64,000 nucleotides of DNA from Bacteroidaceae bacterium (lineage in GTDB: Bacteria; Bacteroidota; Bacteroidia; Bacteroidales; Bacteroidaceae), in NCBI GenBank assembly GCA_017447625.1, contig JAFSNB010000044.1:62001-126000 (forward strand), given 5' to 3'. Each line of letters starts with the position of its first letter. Positions within the stretch are counted from its first letter, which is position 1. The notes under the pieces are model-generated. The model did no database searches. It saw only the letters and a program-made list of their open reading frames with translations, and had not been told where the DNA came from. This document shows positions 1-12,012 of the stretch, one piece after another. The position numbers were made by a program, and so were the translations under genes.

Positions 1-910
1 CGCGTGTGATAGGCGTTACCTCGTTGGTCTCCAGATTGTAGAATATCAGGTTGGACTTGGTGTCCTGAACCTCAATCTTTTCGGGAGCACGGGTGTGGAA
101 ACTCTGGCCTGTAGAGTTCGTGGAATAGACTATCCACGGGCGCTTCGGGTGCCAGGTGGGATAGACTCCGGCGGACAGGGTGCTGTCGGTCTTGAGATTC
201 ACCTTGCGCAGGTCGCCGTCGTAGGCGATTACGGTGCCGCCGAGATACTGGCGCACGTGGAACTGCAGGCGGTTGGGGTTGTACCACTGGGTGTGGTGGC
301 AGTTGATGCACTGGCCGTCCTTCTCGTCAGAGTTTATCATGTTACCGTAGATGAGGCTCTCGTCGAATGTCTCCAAACAGCGCTGGTTCAGCGTGAGGTC
401 CTCGTAAGTGACGTAAGACGGCGAGATCAGACGATAGGAGATGTAGGGGTCTATACTGTCTGAAGCCACGGTGTAGCTGAAGGGCTTCATGCGCTGCCAT
501 CCCTTTTTGTTATTTACGAACACCTCAACCTCAATCTTCCCCCCGGCTTCATCAAGAGCTTTTTTCTTAATGTCGCGCCACTGACGCTCGGAGGGGCATA
601 CATCGTTGCCGCCAAAGGTCCACTCGTTGTTGCCCGCAGAAAGGCGGGTGACGTAGTCGGTGGCTTCGTCATCGATATGGAAGGTGAGCGGTGCGATGTT
701 CACCGGAATTGTTATGTCGGCGTAGTCGGGATATATGTGTGCCGCCAGTCCACTCTCCGTGTAATGCTCTGGTACAGAGGGAGAAGAGCATGAGACGAGG
801 AGAAGCAAAAACAAAACAAGGAGAAAGGACCCAACGGACTCTCCCCCCGCCCTCCCTGTTAGGGAGGGAGCGGTTACTATTTGACTGGATAAAGCTTCCT
901 TTTTCATCAT
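1..910 (-). CDS. TolB/PD40-like lipoprotein with c-type haem motif (5' part only)
   Basis: The frame is open from an ATG at 908-910 to the window edge, giving 303 codons of N-terminus; the rest lies outside. It opens with a basic segment, a Leu-rich stretch (residues 29-39) and a lipobox ending at Cys41, so it should be an exported lipoprotein. C201-I-N-C204-H205 is a CxxCH haem c attachment motif. Further on, 'YPTWHPKRPWIVYST' resembles the repeated strands of TolB/PD40 beta-propellers. The family assignment is from memory of Bacteroidetes proteins found beside DUF6057 genes; its substrate is unknown. It is the last visible gene after the DUF6057-like gene, 77 bp downstream. Residues 14-27 are encoded by a GC-rich palindromic repeat, so the true mature protein may not need that segment. 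A second ATG follows directly at 905-907. Confidence 0.6.
   Translation of the reverse strand, partial: MMKKEALSSQIVTAPSLTGRAGGESVGSFLLVLFLLLLVSCSSPSVPEHYTESGLAAHIYPDYADITIPVNIAPLTFHIDDEATDYVTRLSAGNNEWTFGGNDVCPSERQWRDIKKKALDEAGGKIEVEVFVNNKKGWQRMKPFSYTVASDSIDPYISYRLISPSYVTYEDLTLNQRCLETFDESLIYGNMINSDEKDGQCINCHHTQWYNPNRLQFHVRQYLGGTVIAYDGDLRKVNLKTDSTLSAGVYPTWHPKRPWIVYSTNSTGQSFHTRAPEKIEVQDTKSNLIFYNLETNEVTPITR
841..871. repeat. GC-rich palindromic repeat, copy A (inside a coding region)
   Basis: CCTCCCT-GTT-AGGGAGG forms a perfect 7-bp stem at 851-867. It lies within the first codons of the TolB-like lipoprotein gene, between the initiator and the hydrophobic segment. Related G-rich palindromes occur at 955-974 and 2893-2930. 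Confidence 0.6.
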
Positions 911-944
911 TAATTTCTTTTTTATATAGTTGACCTATCTGCCC

Positions 945-988
945 CTGCCAGTCTCCCCTCCCTGACGGGAGGGGTAGGGGGTGGGTCT
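945..988. repeat. GC-rich palindromic repeat, copy B (intergenic)
   Basis: CCCCTCCC-TGAC-GGGAGGGG (955-974) is an 8-bp perfect stem followed by GTAGGGGGTGGG. It lies between the DUF6057-like stop codon and the lipoprotein start. On the minus strand its flank ACCCACCCCC matches copy C in the same orientation, so these are members of one repeat family. It could also act as a weak hairpin between the two cistrons. Confidence 0.6.
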
Positions 989-2954
989 TAGTTTGTCTTT
1001 TGATTTCGGACGAGGAAATAGAAATAGAAGAAGGTGTCACCGAACATCGGGGCGAAAGCAACAGCTTTCTGCTCTTCGCTCATGTTGCCGCACTGGGCGT
1101 TGAACTGCATGAAGCGGTCGTAGGTGTCGCGGATGCTCTGGTCAAAGGGCATGTGGCTGATATCCACCTTGTTCTCCAGATGTCCGTAGAGGTAGGCGGC
1201 CTCCTGATAGTAGCGCGGCATGTGCACCTCGGGGTTTAGTGTGGCATACTTCATGAAGCGGGGCCAGAAGAGGTCGATGTCCTTCATGATGAGAGCGCAG
1301 AGCAGGGTCATCTCCTGGAACATCTTGTCGTCGCCGTTGCCCTTGGCAAAGGTGTTGAGCAAGTACATTTCCACCAGCGTGTTATCGCCGTCCAAACGGT
1401 CGGGATAGGTCATCAGGTGCATGATGGGAAGGAACTCCTCTGTGTCGCGCTCGGACAGGATTGGTTTGCCGGCTTTGATGGCGGCTTCCACTTTCTCCAG
1501 ATCCAACGCGTCGTGGTTATTGAGCAGAGCTGCATAGTGGTCTGCCCACTCTGCCCCGAACGTGGTTTTACGGATGAGGTTCAGGTATTTGCGGGCCACC
1601 TCCCACTCATGATTGAGAAGTGAGTTGCGGGCCATGAACTTCAACAGCTCAAGCTTCCACCCGAATTCGACTCCGTCTTCCATACACCAGCGGTAGCAGA
1701 AATTCTCCTTGCCATAATGGTAGTAGATCTGCTTTCCGCCCACTTGTGTCATGTGCAGCTGCCACGGGGCGTTCTGCTTCTCGGCACCTTCGGGGTAGAG
1801 GAACATCTCGTCGCCGGCTCGTCCGAGACGGAACAGCGCGAGGTTCTTGAACATCACAATCTGGCGTGTGGGCTTCTTGTCTGCCGGTTCACGGGCAATC
1901 TCCAGCACACGATCCCAGTCGAGATCGTCGATGGCGTGGTTCATGGCCAGCTCCTTCTGGAAGTTCACGTCGCGGTACCAGACAGCGTTTACTCCGACTA
2001 CAGCGAGGCAAATCAGGACGATAATGACGGCGGCGGGCATGTAGCTCTTGGCTCCCGAAGCAAACCGCTGGGCCAGAGCTTTGCCGTAGCGTGAGGCAAG
2101 GATAATAAGAACAAATGCCAGTATGATGGCGTAGTAGGGGAGGCGGTATATCTCGAAGGATTCGCTGCCGTAGCGCATTGACGGCATCGCGGCCACATAG
2201 ACGTAGGCACGTTGCGTCATCTCAAAGATGCTCTGATAATAGATCTGCGGGATAGCGCCGATAAGCAACAGGGTGAAGGACGTTATTACCACCGGCCCTC
2301 GCCATGAGGGGGCTGGCTGTGTGCCAGGGAGAGAGGCCACGAGAGCGGTGGCTCCCAAAGCCCAGGCTCCGAAGAAAGGATATCCTGCCAGACATACAAT
2401 CATCAACCAGCCGAGACGCACCCAACGGGCTGACGACGACGACAGACGGGACTCTGCGAGACGCGGCACAGCCATGCACAGAGCGGCGAAGAGCACGCCT
2501 ACGGTAGGTACAAACAGATGGCCCTGCAGTTTCTGATAATAAATCCAATAGCCTGTCTGAGTGACGCAGGCGAAGAGGGCGAGCGGCACGAGGACGGTGA
2601 GCCAGAGCCACGGTCCGCGCAGACGGTATTCCCACGCCAGCAGGAGGCAGATCACGAGCCACAGGCCGCACATGATGAGTGTGCCGAGCCAAGGATAATA
2701 GAAATACTGGGTCAGGTAGCAGGCCAGCCATGAGACGGCACCGCCGGGATATTGCATCAGGGTGTTCCAATAGAGTTCCGTAGGCAGCCACAGGCTTAGT
2801 TCCTGGGCGCGCCACAGCAACTCACTCTCCCTTAACACGAGCGTGATGCCCGCCACCACCAGAATGGCCACGGGCATCAGCCAATATAGGAGCCCACCCC
2901 TAAGCCCCTCCGGTTGGGGGAGGGGGTGGGTGCTATTGCTGCTTTTCGATTTCA

Positions 2955-2955
<1 letters not shown>
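988..2955 (-). CDS. DUF6057-like polytopic membrane protein
   Basis: This 655-residue protein has a hydrophobic N-terminal half with about ten likely membrane segments (for example 'LMPVAILVVAGITLVL', 'LGTLIMCGLWLVICLLLAW' and 'AVIIVLICLAVVGVNAVWY'). A soluble C-terminal half of roughly 300 residues follows, with helical, tetratricopeptide-like character ('ALFRLGRAGDEMF', 'EWEVARKYLNLIRK'). This architecture, and the company of GH2 and a TolB-like lipoprotein, fits the Bacteroidetes DUF6057 family, whose function is not known to me. Its ATG (2953-2955) overlaps the TGA of the GH2 gene by one base (TGATG), so translation is probably coupled. Residues 9-21 come from GC-rich repeat copy C; a later start is possible. 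Confidence 0.65.
2893..2930. repeat. GC-rich palindromic repeat, copy C (inside a coding region)
   Basis: CCCACCCC-TAAG-CCCCTCC-GGTT-GGGGGAGGGGGTGGG is an imperfect palindrome that encodes the 'THPLPQPEGLRGG' stretch at the N-terminus of the DUF6057-like protein. On the minus strand it shares ACCCACCCCCT with copy B. Confidence 0.6.
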
Positions 2956-6149
<3,194 letters not shown>

Positions 6150-6162
6150 CTAAAGCGCGTTT

Positions 6163-6201
6163 ATCAGCGCGAATTTAGGGATAAATGCGGATATGACCAA
6201 A
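6163..6201 (-). promoter_or_regulatory. Candidate Bacteroidetes-type promoter of the GH2 gene
   Basis: Read on the minus strand: TTTG (6201-6198), 20 bp, TAAATTCG (6177-6170), a 7/8 match to TAnnTTTG. It lies about 45 bp upstream of the GH2 ATG. The leader between them contains short GCGC inverted repeats. Confidence 0.5.
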
Positions 6202-6277
6202 CATTTCAGCTTTTTTGTGCAAAAACAAAGACTTTTTAGCCTTTTATTCCAAATCCTGAAACCGATTTGGGATAACA

Positions 6278-6312
6278 AAAAGAAGGAAGAGAGCTTCAAG
6301 CCCTCTTCCTTT
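6278..6312 (-). terminator. Intrinsic terminator ending the SusCD/FAS1 operon
   Basis: On the minus strand AAGGAAGAGGGC-TTGAA-GCTCTCTTCCTT makes a 12-bp stem with one G-T pair, followed by CTTTTTG. It lies about 70 bp beyond the SusD stop codon, so the GH2 gene needs its own promoter. Confidence 0.8.
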
Positions 6313-6344
6313 CGTCAAATTAACTTCGTTGATTGCACTCTCGA

Positions 6345-6371
6345 ATATTCGTGTAATTCGTGCAATTCGTG
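6345..6371. repeat. 9-bp tandem repeat (AATTCGTGN type), three units
   Basis: ATATTCGTG, TAATTCGTG, CAATTCGTG are consecutive. They lie between the SusD stop codon and the terminator, in the mRNA 3' end. Confidence 0.6.
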
Positions 6372-6379
6372 GTTCTTAA

Positions 6380-8575
6380 TCAGTGGCGCACGGGTTTCGG
6401 CAGATACCAGTTGGACTCTGTCTGGAGACGTGTGCGCAGAGCTGCATCGGGTGTGGCGAAGCTGCTCTTGCGGGATGCCACGCGGCGAGCGAGGAAGTCG
6501 TTGTCGCCACGGTGGCGTGCCATACGCATGAGGTCGAAGAAGCGGTTGCCTTCGATGGCGGTCTCCAAAGCCATTTCGTCGCAGATGAGGTCCTCGATGG
6601 CGTTGATAACCTTTGCTTCGTTTGCCTCGTCATAGATGGCTTCCTTCGTCATTGCGGCATCGCCCTCGTAGGTCGTCAGCATCTTGTTGATCTGGTTCAC
6701 GTAGTTGAACGTGGTACGGGAGTCATCGTATGAGATGCCGCCGCAACCGCGCCAGTGGACACCGTTGGTTACGTAGTTACTTCCAGAGGAAGTCGGGTAG
6801 CCGCTTATGCTGTAATTGTATTCAGAAGAGTTAATCATGACACGAATCTGTCTGTCCGATCCGTTGAAATACTCGGTCATGAACTGCAGATAGGGACGTG
6901 ACTTAGCCTTTGTCATCTCTTGCAGGCTGATATAGTTACATACTGTAGAACCGAGGTCCAGAGTCTGCCAGTTGGAGTATGTGGCAGGCTTGAACTGCAC
7001 GGCAGCCACAGCTTCCAGGGAGTCTGTGAAGATGCTGTCTGACAGTAACTGCTGAACAAGAGCTGTAGCTGAGGTTGCTATTATGTGATGATCTACAGTG
7101 TCTGTGTAGTCATAATAGTAGTGGGCAGCTGTGTTTACGTATTTGCTGGAATCTGTGGGAACCCAGTTGCTGTTCCTCACCATACCGCTCTTCAAAATGC
7201 CGAAGGCATAGCCAGGGAAGCCGGCACGGTTGATGGCTTCAGCAAAGCGCAGCCATACAGTGGCCTTACGATAGATTACCGGGAAGGTGGTGGAGTAGGA
7301 GCTGTGAGGATTCTGCTTGGAGACAAACTTCACAGAAGCTCCGTCCTCGTCGGTATAGCTCGGAACTGCAATATGGAAGCGGGCATCGCCAGCACCCTCG
7401 ATGATTCGGATAGAGTCCTGCAAGGGGTTGTTCTGGGTTCCGATGTAAATCTCATAGTCCTGAGATGCACTCAGATTCTCGTAGTACTTGGAGGCAGCGA
7501 GCTCATGTTCGTAATTCAGTCGGAAGCGGATGTCTGCGTTCGTTGAAGAAGCAGTATCAGGACCGACAGTCTCCACTGTTCCAGTGGGCGTGAAGCCGAA
7601 CAGTTCGTTTACACCGCGTTGTACCGTTCCCCACAGCTTATTCTTAGATGAAGGGATAACGGTGATAACTTCGGTGGCATTTGTCACCTCATTCTTACTA
7701 TTGAACGTTCCAAGCCAGTTATCTAGGTCAAAATATTCAATAGATTCGTCCCTGCGGTCACGCATGGCTAAGCAACTGGTCATAAATGGCATTGGGCCGC
7801 CCACCTCGCTGTTAAGGTAGTCATAGTAGAACTGTGCAGCGCGTTCGCAGCTTGCCTGAGAACCTTCGAGAAGGAAGATATCACCCAGGACCAGATTTGC
7901 GGGGAAGATGCACTGGGTGGCGTGACAGATTATCGGGGTGAGGCCGTAGTTGCCATAGTTCATGGTCTCTACGTTGCGCAGACCAATGAGCTGGGTGACG
8001 ATGTCCTTGTCCTTCAGGTTAGAGACATTCACGGTGGCTCCGTCGTTCGCCCAATAGTTGTCAATCTGAGCCGTGGAGGTCATGGGCTCGGTGAAGTAAG
8101 GCACCTCGCCGTAGATCTGCACAAGCTGGAGATAAACCCAAGCGCGGATGGCACATACCTGAGCGTATTCTTTCTTCATCACCTGATTCTTGCGCCCATC
8201 TACACGTGCGGTGTCGCAGCGCTGGATGAAGGCATTGCAGGAGTTTATGATGTGATAGAAGTCAGCCATGCGCAGATAGCGGTTTGAACCGTCGGCGTTG
8301 CTGGCCTGGTCGAATTCGAGGATTGAGTGGATAGAGTCTGAGATGAACTCTGTGCCATCTACGAGGTCGCCGCGGCACTCACCGAGAATCACATATCGCT
8401 CGCCTATGTTCTGGAGGCTTTTGATTATGCCCCAGTAGCCGTAGAGTGTGTCTCCGACAACAGCGTCGATGTCAGCGTGACGCTCGTTGTTTGCCTCAAG
8501 CATGTCCTCGCAGGATGAGAATCCGATGCTCAGGGCGAGGGCAATCAACAGAGAAGATATTATATTCTTTTTCAT
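6380..8575 (-). CDS. SusD/RagB-family surface lipoprotein
   Basis: The 731-residue protein has a signal peptide and lipobox ('SIGFSSC', Cys22). The conserved SusD N-terminal region follows ('GYWGIIKSLQNIGERYVILGECRGDLVDGTE'), then TPR-like helices ('QVCAIRAWVYLQLVQIYGEVPYFTEP') and the usual C-terminal 'ALETAIEGNRFFDLMRMARHRGD' signature. SusD proteins cap the SusC transporter at the outer membrane and bind the ligand. It is somewhat longer than most SusDs (500-650 residues). It follows the SusC gene by 11 bp and is the last gene before the terminator. The ligand is not evident. Confidence 0.93.
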   Translation of the reverse strand: MKKNIISSLLIALALSIGFSSCEDMLEANNERHADIDAVVGDTLYGYWGIIKSLQNIGERYVILGECRGDLVDGTEFISDSIHSILEFDQASNADGSNRYLRMADFYHIINSCNAFIQRCDTARVDGRKNQVMKKEYAQVCAIRAWVYLQLVQIYGEVPYFTEPMTSTAQIDNYWANDGATVNVSNLKDKDIVTQLIGLRNVETMNYGNYGLTPIICHATQCIFPANLVLGDIFLLEGSQASCERAAQFYYDYLNSEVGGPMPFMTSCLAMRDRRDESIEYFDLDNWLGTFNSKNEVTNATEVITVIPSSKNKLWGTVQRGVNELFGFTPTGTVETVGPDTASSTNADIRFRLNYEHELAASKYYENLSASQDYEIYIGTQNNPLQDSIRIIEGAGDARFHIAVPSYTDEDGASVKFVSKQNPHSSYSTTFPVIYRKATVWLRFAEAINRAGFPGYAFGILKSGMVRNSNWVPTDSSKYVNTAAHYYYDYTDTVDHHIIATSATALVQQLLSDSIFTDSLEAVAAVQFKPATYSNWQTLDLGSTVCNYISLQEMTKAKSRPYLQFMTEYFNGSDRQIRVMINSSEYNYSISGYPTSSGSNYVTNGVHWRGCGGISYDDSRTTFNYVNQINKMLTTYEGDAAMTKEAIYDEANEAKVINAIEDLICDEMALETAIEGNRFFDLMRMARHRGDNDFLARRVASRKSSFATPDAALRTRLQTESNWYLPKPVRH

Positions 8576-8587
8576 CGTTATAGCAAA

Positions 8588-11500
8588 TTAGAGGTTGATG
8601 GAAACGCCGAAATTGATGCTGCGACCTACAGAGAACATACCGGTGTCGATGCCCTGATACAGGGTGCTGTTGCGTGACGATGTCTCGGGGTCTGTGCCGT
8701 AGTACTTAGTGAGAGTGAACAGATTGTTGCCTTCTGCCCAGACGCGCAGACCCTGGATAGCGTCGTTGCGAACGGGGATAGTGTAAGTGAGGCGAACATT
8801 CTTCAGTTTCAGATAAGAGCCGTCCTCAATCCAGCGGTCGGAGAAGCGCTCGTTGTTACGCCAGTCCTCGCTTTCGTTATACATAGCTCTGGGGATGTTG
8901 GTCTGCTGGCCTTCATAAGTCCAACGGTTCTGCATTGCCGTGGTCTGGTTGTAGGTCGTGGCACCGCTCTCGATGATGGAACGCTGATAGTTATAAACAT
9001 CGTTGCCAAGTGAATACTTGAATGTGGCATCAAGACGCAGGTTCTTGAAGGTGAGGCTTGTGAAGATGTTACCGAAGAGGGTGGGGTTGGGGTTGCCAAT
9101 CACAACCTTGTCGTTGTCATCGATAATGCCGTCGTTGTTCTGGTCCACGAAGCATACATCACCAGCCTGGAAGTTGCGATACGGCTCTTCCTTAAGTCCG
9201 GTCGGATATTTCAGGTAACCCAGAGCTCCGGCTGACTGTGCGGTAGCGTCGTCTTTCAGCACGCCGTTGGTCTGCCAACCGTAGAATGAGCCTGCAGCGT
9301 AACCGACAGCGGTGAGGATGTTGTCCTTGCCGTAGATGCTGCTGGTGTAACCGTTGATAGTCTCGTTGCCATTGGCTGTCTTAACGGTGAACTGGTTGGT
9401 TGAAGGCAGCTTTGTGATCTCATTCTTGTAGTGACCCATGGTTGCGCCGAGTTCCCACTTCCAGTTCTTGCTGCTGATGAGGGCTGCGTTAATACGAGCC
9501 TCGAAACCGGTGTTCTTCAGTTCGCCGTCGTTGGTCCAGTACTTGCCAAGACCGGAGATATAATCCAGATCCTTCAGCGTGAGCAGGTTCTTGGTGCGGT
9601 TCGTGAAGAAGTCGAAGCCTGCGGTGAGGCGGTTCTTGAAGAATGCACCTTCGATGGCGATGTTGAAGCGAGTCGTGGTCTCCCACTGGATAGAGGTGTT
9701 CTCGATGTTCTTCAACACGAGACCAACGGTGTTCTCAGACACCTGCTGGCTCTCCCAGTAGGTGCGGGCTGCATAGTAGTCGATGGCGTCATTACCGCTC
9801 TGGTCGATGCCTGCAGTCAGCTTCAGGTAGTTGATGTTCTTGGCTTTGAACCAAGGCTCGGCACTCATGAGCCAGCCTGCCTGCAGTCCGGGGAATACGC
9901 CCCAGCTTACGCCGAACATCTTCATGCCGCCCTTTGTCTCCTTACCGAATCGGCTGGAGGACTCAGCTGCCAGCTGTGCCTGAATGAAATAGCGGTTCTT
10001 CAGGTTGTAGCTTGCCTGAGCGTATAGCGTCATGTCAATCCAGTTGTCCTTTGTACCACCGTAGTTGACATACTGCATATTCTTGGAGATGTTAGGCAGT
10101 TTGTCGTTCTCATTGTTATATCCGCGCATGTAGGTGTAGGAGTAGTTGTAGTTGTTATAGCGCCAGCCGCCGAAGACATCGATGGTGTGAGCGCCGTAGC
10201 TGTTACCCCATTCTATACGGAAATCGTTGTTGATGGTGGTCTCCTTGGTGAACTGTGACTTGAGCACAGATGAGATGTCGCCAAGGTCGGTGAGTGCATA
10301 CATCGTAGCACCGTTGATTGGCAAGAAGTACTTCTCGTTGTTACGGTTCAGGGTGTAGGCGAAGCGGTCGCTGAGGCTGAACTGCTTTGTGATCTGATAC
10401 TTCGGAGCGAAGTTGATACCAATCTGAGTCAGCTCGGCGTGGTTCTTGTTGCTTCCCTTGCCGTTCTCAATAACCCAGTAGGGGTTACGCAGAGCTTCAT
10501 TAATGCCCATGGTCTTCGGGAAACGGAAGGGGTTCTGAACCCATTTGCCAGAGGCGGAAGAAGCGGCGTATTTACCTGCATAGTCATTGGAGAGCTCCAG
10601 CCTACCGGTGTTCTCGTCGTGATAGTAGGAATAGCGGTTGATGAACGGAGCCTGGATTACACCAAGAACGTTCGTTGAACCGATGTTCTGCATCTCGTAG
10701 TCTTCGCTCCAACCGTTGTCCAGCACGTTGTAGCTGGTCTGGTTGTATGCGATGTCGATGGCTGCGTACAACTTCTCGAACACCTTGATGTCGGTGTTGA
10801 AGCGGAGGTTCAGGCGGCTGAAGTCATTGCCCTTGAGGGTTGCCTTGCCGTTGGTGTAACCCAGTGAGAGCATATACATACCGATATCGTCACCGCCCTC
10901 GACGCTTACCTTGTAGTTCTGGGTCCAGGCTGTACGGTAGAGACCGTCCTGCCAGTTCTCGTTGTTGTGGAACACATCGTGGTAATAGTTCGGAGCGTCG
11001 CTGAGGAACGGGAGTGAACGGTTGATGGTAGATGGTTCTGCTTCACGCACATTGGGTATTGTTCCGGCAAAGTCTGAGAGGTAGGAGCGGTAGGCGTCGC
11101 CGTCCATCATCTTCAGAGTCTTGGGAGTCAGCTCAGCGCCTCCATAAACGCGAACGTTGATCTTGGTGGCCATGGAGTGGCCGCGCTTGGTCTTGATTAT
11201 CACCACGCCGTTGGCGCCCTTGGCTCCGTAGAGAGTAGTGGCATTCTTCAATACTTCGATACTCTCAACATTCTCCGGGTCGAGACCTGCAAGAAGATTA
11301 TTGAAATAACCTTCGTGAAGGCTGGTGCGGTCTTGTTCAAGATCAACCATGTTGCCGTCAATGATGAAGAGCGGCTGTGCGTTGGCATTGAGGGTGTTGA
11401 CACCGCGAATGGTCAGGTAGGCTCCGATGCCCGGCATTCCGTTTCGGTTGACAGAACGGAGGTCGGCGGCCAGTTTGTTCTGCATATCTGTCTCCACCGA

Positions 11501-11986
11501 GATACTGCTGGTCTCATTCAGCTGGGCCTTGCGGGCAGATATGATCTGGGTGTCGTCGGTATAGAATGTGCTGAACTGGCTACTGAGCAGCGATGCATCC
11601 TGTCCAGTCTCTCCTTTGATGGAGAACTGTGTCAGGTTATAGCCTTCAGCCTCTGCAATGAGGACGTTCACGAACGTCGGTACGTTCAGCTTGTAAGTAC
11701 CGTCCTCTTCTGTCAGGGTTGAATATTGCGGCTGTTGCAGAGCCTGGATACGCACACCACCCATGGGCAGTCCAGTGGCATTGTCGGTGATTATACCTGC
11801 CACAGGCTTCATGGGATATTGTTTTGTCGGCTTCTTGGCAATTCGGCGGACGGCTACTGGCTCGTCCTCTTCTACTACTTCGTCTTGAGCATAAGTTCCG
11901 CTGATGCCCAGGCCAACAAAGAGAACCAGGCATAGGCTCGTACGTGCGGCCTTGTCAAGGATGGATTTATTGAAAATCTTACTCAT
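8588..11986 (-). CDS. SusC/RagA-family TonB-linked outer-membrane transporter
   Basis: The 1132-residue protein imports ligands across the outer membrane with its SusD partner. It has a signal peptide (to about residue 34, ...GTYAQ) and a carboxypeptidase-like regulatory domain (about 60-130, 'VAGIITDNATGLPMGGVRIQ'). The plug follows ('LTIRGVNTLNANAQPLFIIDG' and 'VESIEVLKNATTLYGAKGANGVVIIKTKRG'), then the beta-barrel to the C-terminus ('SVGRSINFGVSINL'). No STN domain is visible, so signalling through an anti-sigma factor is not indicated. It differs in sequence from the other SusC in this operon, so the two pairs are not a recent duplication. It sits 25 bp after a FAS1 gene and 11 bp before its SusD. 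Confidence 0.93.
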   Translation of the reverse strand: MSKIFNKSILDKAARTSLCLVLFVGLGISGTYAQDEVVEEDEPVAVRRIAKKPTKQYPMKPVAGIITDNATGLPMGGVRIQALQQPQYSTLTEEDGTYKLNVPTFVNVLIAEAEGYNLTQFSIKGETGQDASLLSSQFSTFYTDDTQIISARKAQLNETSSISVETDMQNKLAADLRSVNRNGMPGIGAYLTIRGVNTLNANAQPLFIIDGNMVDLEQDRTSLHEGYFNNLLAGLDPENVESIEVLKNATTLYGAKGANGVVIIKTKRGHSMATKINVRVYGGAELTPKTLKMMDGDAYRSYLSDFAGTIPNVREAEPSTINRSLPFLSDAPNYYHDVFHNNENWQDGLYRTAWTQNYKVSVEGGDDIGMYMLSLGYTNGKATLKGNDFSRLNLRFNTDIKVFEKLYAAIDIAYNQTSYNVLDNGWSEDYEMQNIGSTNVLGVIQAPFINRYSYYHDENTGRLELSNDYAGKYAASSASGKWVQNPFRFPKTMGINEALRNPYWVIENGKGSNKNHAELTQIGINFAPKYQITKQFSLSDRFAYTLNRNNEKYFLPINGATMYALTDLGDISSVLKSQFTKETTINNDFRIEWGNSYGAHTIDVFGGWRYNNYNYSYTYMRGYNNENDKLPNISKNMQYVNYGGTKDNWIDMTLYAQASYNLKNRYFIQAQLAAESSSRFGKETKGGMKMFGVSWGVFPGLQAGWLMSAEPWFKAKNINYLKLTAGIDQSGNDAIDYYAARTYWESQQVSENTVGLVLKNIENTSIQWETTTRFNIAIEGAFFKNRLTAGFDFFTNRTKNLLTLKDLDYISGLGKYWTNDGELKNTGFEARINAALISSKNWKWELGATMGHYKNEITKLPSTNQFTVKTANGNETINGYTSSIYGKDNILTAVGYAAGSFYGWQTNGVLKDDATAQSAGALGYLKYPTGLKEEPYRNFQAGDVCFVDQNNDGIIDDNDKVVIGNPNPTLFGNIFTSLTFKNLRLDATFKYSLGNDVYNYQRSIIESGATTYNQTTAMQNRWTYEGQQTNIPRAMYNESEDWRNNERFSDRWIEDGSYLKLKNVRLTYTIPVRNDAIQGLRVWAEGNNLFTLTKYYGTDPETSSRNSTLYQGIDTGMFSVGRSINFGVSINL

Positions 11987-12012
11987 TGTTTCAGTCTTTT
12001 TAGGGTCACACT

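Noticed and set aside
2222..2815. 197-codon minus-strand frame inside the DUF6057-like gene
   Set aside because: It overlaps the membrane-protein frame on the same strand in another phase; Arg/Ser/His-rich and without a recognisable motif.
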